DNA of 8,504 nt, taken from NCBI GenBank assembly GCA_002313795.1, contig DCCL01000029.1, positions 24,338 through 32,841 of the forward strand, given 5' to 3'. The DNA is from Faecalibacterium prausnitzii. Its GTDB lineage: Bacteria; Bacillota; Clostridia; Oscillospirales; Ruminococcaceae. A model generated the notes under the pieces. It was given only the letters and a program-made list of their open reading frames with translations. It had not been told where the DNA came from and did not search any database. Of this stretch, positions 6,307 to 8,504 are shown in pieces (the stretch's first letter is position 1; each line of letters opens with the position of its first letter). Made by a program: the position numbers and the translations under genes.

Positions 6307-7430
6307 TTACTGCGAAACCCCTTGACTTCAAATTCCGTGGTGTAGCCGCCCTCCGTAAAGGTGTGGACGACCTTGCTTACGAAGTAGCTGCCGTTAGCCG
6401 ATTTATCCAGCCCCTTGACTTCAATATATCGTCCCGGACAGAGCTCCGGGATGCCGATGCAGCTTCCATGTCCCGACGAGAAGCCCAGACTCATACCATC
6501 CAGAATATTCTGAGCGAGCTGCTGACACTCGTCTTCCGTCCGCAGAGAGTTGATGACGATATCCTTGTTGGGGGCTTGCCCCAGCTTCTTCCATTTTTCC
6601 GCACCGGTCTTGCCAGAAGCTCCGAAACGACTGGGTGTTTTGGCCACGCTCCGCAGTTCGGTCTTATCTTCTGAGCCGGTGCTGACGACCGTCACAGAGC
6701 CCACGGTGCTGCTGCCAAAACTGACCTCTTTGCTAAACTGATGCAAACTCTGGCCGATAGTCAGGGTGAGCAGTGTCTTGCCGTTTTCCATCAGATTCTT
6801 GAAGAGAAGCTCCCCGTTGATGACGCAGAAATTCATAAAGCACATTTCTGCCATCCGGCAGAGGAACTCGTAAGAACTGCATCCCTTTTCTTTCAGCAGC
6901 GGAGTCTCGAAGACCGGCAGCTTGGCGATGGTAACTTTCTCCACCGCGCCGGAAGCCTGACATTTGCCTAAGATTTCCTTCACGATGTCGCCCGTGGTCT
7001 TTTTACCGAAATCCAGTTTCTCTCGGTCAGCCATCAGCACACCCAGGCCATCCAGAGCATATACAGTCAACCGGGGTGCTCCCGAGGCGGTATACTCCAC
7101 CCGGTAGCAATCCACATAGCCGCAGAACACCCGTTTCTGGGATTCGGCGTATCCTAGCTCCACTGCCACCGGCTGGGCTACGTCAATCTTCTCCAGCAGA
7201 CCCTTGGACCATTTTCCGGTCTCATAATCGTACACGGAATCCAGACTGAACTCGCAGCTGCCCGCCCGGTTCTCGGTGGTCATCTCCACCTGTACATGAC
7301 TCACCGGGATGGCACCACTGCCCAACCGGAACCCGCCCACATCGATCTTGACCGTCGGCGAGAGGAAGCTGCTGTATTTCTTTTCCAGAGTTTCGAATTG
7401 ATAAGAGCCGCTGGAATCAAAGCCGCTCAT
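6303..7430 (-). CDS. Baseplate hub protein, gp27/phage late control D-like (N-terminal half of VgrG/Afp8)
   Basis: A 375-residue hub protein predicted to form the trimeric ring between inner tube and spike. The N-terminal half has the VgrG/gpD pattern: SHVQVEMTTENRAGSCEFSL (44-63), VAVELGYAESQKRVFCGYVD (88-107), and LTVYALDGLGVLM, followed by a helical segment. YEFLCRMAEMCFMNFCVING (187-206) matches the conserved gp27/VgrG stretch that precedes the OB domain. The end, CPGRYIEVKG...NGSYFVSKVVHTFTEGGYTTEFEVKG (331-371), is the typical last beta region of gpD-like proteins. AGGAGG lies a few bases before the ATG, 29 bases after the LysM stop. There is no OB or needle domain, which is supplied by the next gene through the ATGA overlap. 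Eleven cysteines are present. Hub plus spike (638 residues) about equals a single eCIS VgrG-like protein. Confidence 0.9.
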   Translation of the reverse strand: MSGFDSSGSYQFETLEKKYSSFLSPTVKIDVGGFRLGSGAIPVSHVQVEMTTENRAGSCEFSLDSVYDYETGKWSKGLLEKIDVAQPVAVELGYAESQKRVFCGYVDCYRVEYTASGAPRLTVYALDGLGVLMADREKLDFGKKTTGDIVKEILGKCQASGAVEKVTIAKLPVFETPLLKEKGCSSYEFLCRMAEMCFMNFCVINGELLFKNLMENGKTLLTLTIGQSLHQFSKEVSFGSSTVGSVTVVSTGSEDKTELRSVAKTPSRFGASGKTGAEKWKKLGQAPNKDIVINSLRTEDECQQLAQNILDGMSLGFSSGHGSCIGIPELCPGRYIEVKGLDKSANGSYFVSKVVHTFTEGGYTTEFEVKGFRSK

Positions 7431-7437
7431 GCCGCTT

Positions 7438-7451
7438 CCTCCTTTCTTTCC
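7438..7451 (-). promoter_or_regulatory. Ribosome binding site of the hub gene, variant of the shared leader
   Basis: The minus strand reads GGAAAGAAAGGAGG, followed by AAGCGGC and ATG at 7430. It differs by one base from the 13-mer before the LysM and J2 genes and has the full AGGAGG core. Confidence 0.6.
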
Positions 7452-7459
7452 GTGTCAGC

Positions 7460-8185
7460 TCAAAGAGCTGGTATCTTCAGGACCGTACCGCTTTCCAGCA
7501 GGCGCGGATTCTCGATGTCGTTGGCTGCAGCGATCTCCCGCCACATCCCGCTCTGGCCATATTCCCGGGCCGCCATTGTCCAGAGGGAGTCGCCTTCACA
7601 GACTGTGCGGAATTTTGCGGTGTCCGGCGAACCCACAGGCTCCAGTTTCGAGATCTCACTGGGTTTGAGATACTGCCGGAAGACACATTCCAGCCTGGCC
7701 CGCACCGGCACGCCTCTCTCGTTGAATTTGATAAATTCCTGCTTGCAGGCCACCAGATGCCCCTGAAACTGGAGCGACGACCATTCCAGCTTGAGCAGGG
7801 GCGGCACATGTTTGCTGGGGTCGATGAGCATCAGATCGTAGACCTGACTGGTATATTTGCGGACATCCAGTTGTTTTCCTGCAGAGGGCAGCAGGCTGTT
7901 TCCTGCAAATTTGGCTTTGTCTGTCACTGAACCGCCCACCTCAGCGCCCGCTGAGAAGGTATCGAAGAACAGCTCCATGGACAGCGTTTCGGCAGAGCCA
8001 TTGATAAACTGAACGCTGGGGATGTTCGTGTCGAGACCTGCCTGCTCGCTGTAACGGACGCCGCGCTGGATAGTATAAGACTGAGGATTATACAGCACCG
8101 AGAATGACTTGCCCTTGCTCAGGTTCTTGATCTTCAGCTTGGCCACTGGAAAGCCCAGATTGATATTGTTCAGGCCGACGTACAT
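7460..8185 (-). CDS. Tube-baseplate adaptor with C-terminal LysM domain (Afp7/gp53-like)
   Basis: A 241-residue protein in two parts. Residues about 14-175 fit the N-terminal domain of contractile-system tube/adaptor proteins: SVLYNPQSYTIQR (29-41), LSMELFFDTFSAG (68-80), PPLLKLEWSSLQFQGHL (128-144) and a GVPVRARLECVF strand (158-169). Residues 192-240 are a LysM-type domain: FRTVCEGDSLWTMAAREYG, then WREIAAANDIENPRLLESG and VLKIPAL. In Afp, PVC and T4-like baseplates the equivalent LysM protein (Afp7, gp53) is a structural clamp joining tube and wedge to the hub, so peptidoglycan binding need not be its role. No signal peptide is seen, which fits assembly in the cytoplasm. AAAGGAG lies before the ATG. 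It directly precedes the hub gene, as Afp7 precedes Afp8. Confidence 0.92.
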   Translation of the reverse strand: MYVGLNNINLGFPVAKLKIKNLSKGKSFSVLYNPQSYTIQRGVRYSEQAGLDTNIPSVQFINGSAETLSMELFFDTFSAGAEVGGSVTDKAKFAGNSLLPSAGKQLDVRKYTSQVYDLMLIDPSKHVPPLLKLEWSSLQFQGHLVACKQEFIKFNERGVPVRARLECVFRQYLKPSEISKLEPVGSPDTAKFRTVCEGDSLWTMAAREYGQSGMWREIAAANDIENPRLLESGTVLKIPAL

Positions 8186-8192
8186 GGCGCTT

Positions 8193-8205
8193 CTCCTTTC
8201 GTTCC
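8193..8205 (-). promoter_or_regulatory. Ribosome binding site and leader of the LysM gene, shared 13-mer
   Basis: The minus strand reads GGAACGAAAGGAG, then AAGCGCC and the ATG at 8185. It is identical to the 13 bases before J2 at 2157-2145. Confidence 0.6.
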
Positions 8206-8209
8206 ATCC

Positions 8210-8504
8210 TTACAGGCCCATTTTGCGGCGTTCCTGCCGGATCTTGTCCTTCACGATGCGGAACACCTGATCCGCCATCCGGTGGATTTCGGCATCGCTT
8301 ACCCGCATCTGCTGGGGGCGGGGCGCAGGCTGAGACTGCTGGGGCACTTCTTTCTTTTTGCTGCGCAGAGTCATCTCCGAGGGGGCCGAACGCATATAGG
8401 GGTTCTGCCACACGACCTGCTCACTGACCGGCGGGGGCGACATCTGATCCAGTGTTTTCATGCTGTCCGGCGATGCTTTGCCCGCCATATACTGGCTCGC
8501 TTCG
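8210..8504 (-). CDS. C-terminal part of an unrecognised eCIS operon protein (partial, starts beyond the right edge)
   Basis: The reading frame is open to the window edge: upstream of the first Met (8488) the codons read Glu-Ala-Ser-Gln-Tyr with no stop. There is also no Shine-Dalgarno sequence before that Met, unlike most genes in this operon, so the true start is most likely outside the window. The visible 97 residues comprise a polar segment with KTLDQMSPPPVSEQVVWQNP, a basic KKK followed by a Pro/Gln-rich linker (QQSQPAPRPQQ), and a predicted amphipathic helix with alternating hydrophobic and Arg/Lys residues (DAEIHRMADQVFRIVKDKIR, then QERRKMGL). No enzymatic motif is visible. It sits where Afp5/Afp6-type genes sit, directly before the LysM adaptor and 24 bases from its start. 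A structural or assembly role is plausible, but the function is unknown. Confidence 0.75.
   Translation of the reverse strand, partial: EASQYMAGKASPDSMKTLDQMSPPPVSEQVVWQNPYMRSAPSEMTLRSKKKEVPQQSQPAPRPQQMRVSDAEIHRMADQVFRIVKDKIRQERRKMGL

Noticed and set aside
69..8185. Type VI secretion locus
   Set aside because: No membrane-complex protein (TssJ, TssL, TssM) or TssK is seen. The LysM adaptor plus two large BaseplateJ proteins is an eCIS arrangement, and the probable host is Gram-positive.
69..8185. Ordinary P2/Mu-like prophage tail or R-type bacteriocin
   Set aside because: The J proteins are far larger than phage gpJ/gp47, there are two of them, and gpI/gp48-like tail protein genes do not follow J1. 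It cannot be fully excluded without the flanks.
8210..8488. A self-contained 92-residue gene starting at the ATG at 8488
   Set aside because: There is no Shine-Dalgarno sequence before this ATG, although most other starts in the operon have a good one, and the frame is open to the window edge. A partial longer gene is more likely.

Overview
The window is a compact stretch of one gene cluster in which every supported gene lies on the minus strand, so transcription runs from the right edge (8504) to the left edge (1). It encodes the baseplate of a contractile injection system, the phage-tail-like machine that drives a tube through a target membrane. The content and order are a LysM tube-baseplate adaptor, a gp27/gpD-like hub, a gp5/gpV-like spike, a gp25 wedge protein and two large gp6/BaseplateJ-like wedge proteins. 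This matches the Afp7-8-9-11-12 order of extracellular contractile injection systems (eCIS: Afp, PVC, MACs and relatives) better than an ordinary myophage tail or a type VI secretion locus.

Layout in transcription order: 8504-8210, the 3' end of an unrecognised gene that starts outside the window; 8185-7460, LysM adaptor (Afp7/gp53-like); 7430-6303, hub (gp27/VgrG N-terminal half); 6306-5515, spike (OB fold plus beta-helix, VgrG C-terminal half), overlapping the hub gene by an ATGA; 5498-5082, gp25; 5078-2166, large BaseplateJ protein J1 (970 aa); 2135-69, second BaseplateJ protein J2 (688 aa, GTG start); 8-1, the first codons of another gene. Gaps are at most 60 bases and several starts look translationally coupled, so this is probably part of one long operon. 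No promoter, RNA gene, mobile element, CRISPR array or intrinsic terminator was found, and no gene-free stretch exceeds 60 bases.

As a machine (family knowledge): the LysM protein joins the inner tube to the baseplate, the hub trimer caps the tube end, the spike trimer makes the puncturing needle, and gp25 nucleates the sheath while J1 and J2 form the wedges that switch conformation on contraction. Sheath, tube, ATPase, tape measure, fibres and cargo must lie outside the window. The VgrG function is split over two genes, no separate PAAR tip gene is present here, and J1 and J2 share a repeated accessory module.

Organism (inference): the base composition is fairly GC-rich, Shine-Dalgarno sites are strong (AGGAGG type), Leu TTA/CTA and Ser TCA codons are avoided, and the proteins are rich in cysteine. 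This suggests an anaerobic, GC-rich member of the Clostridia (Oscillospiraceae-like gut bacteria), but nothing in the window fixes the taxon.
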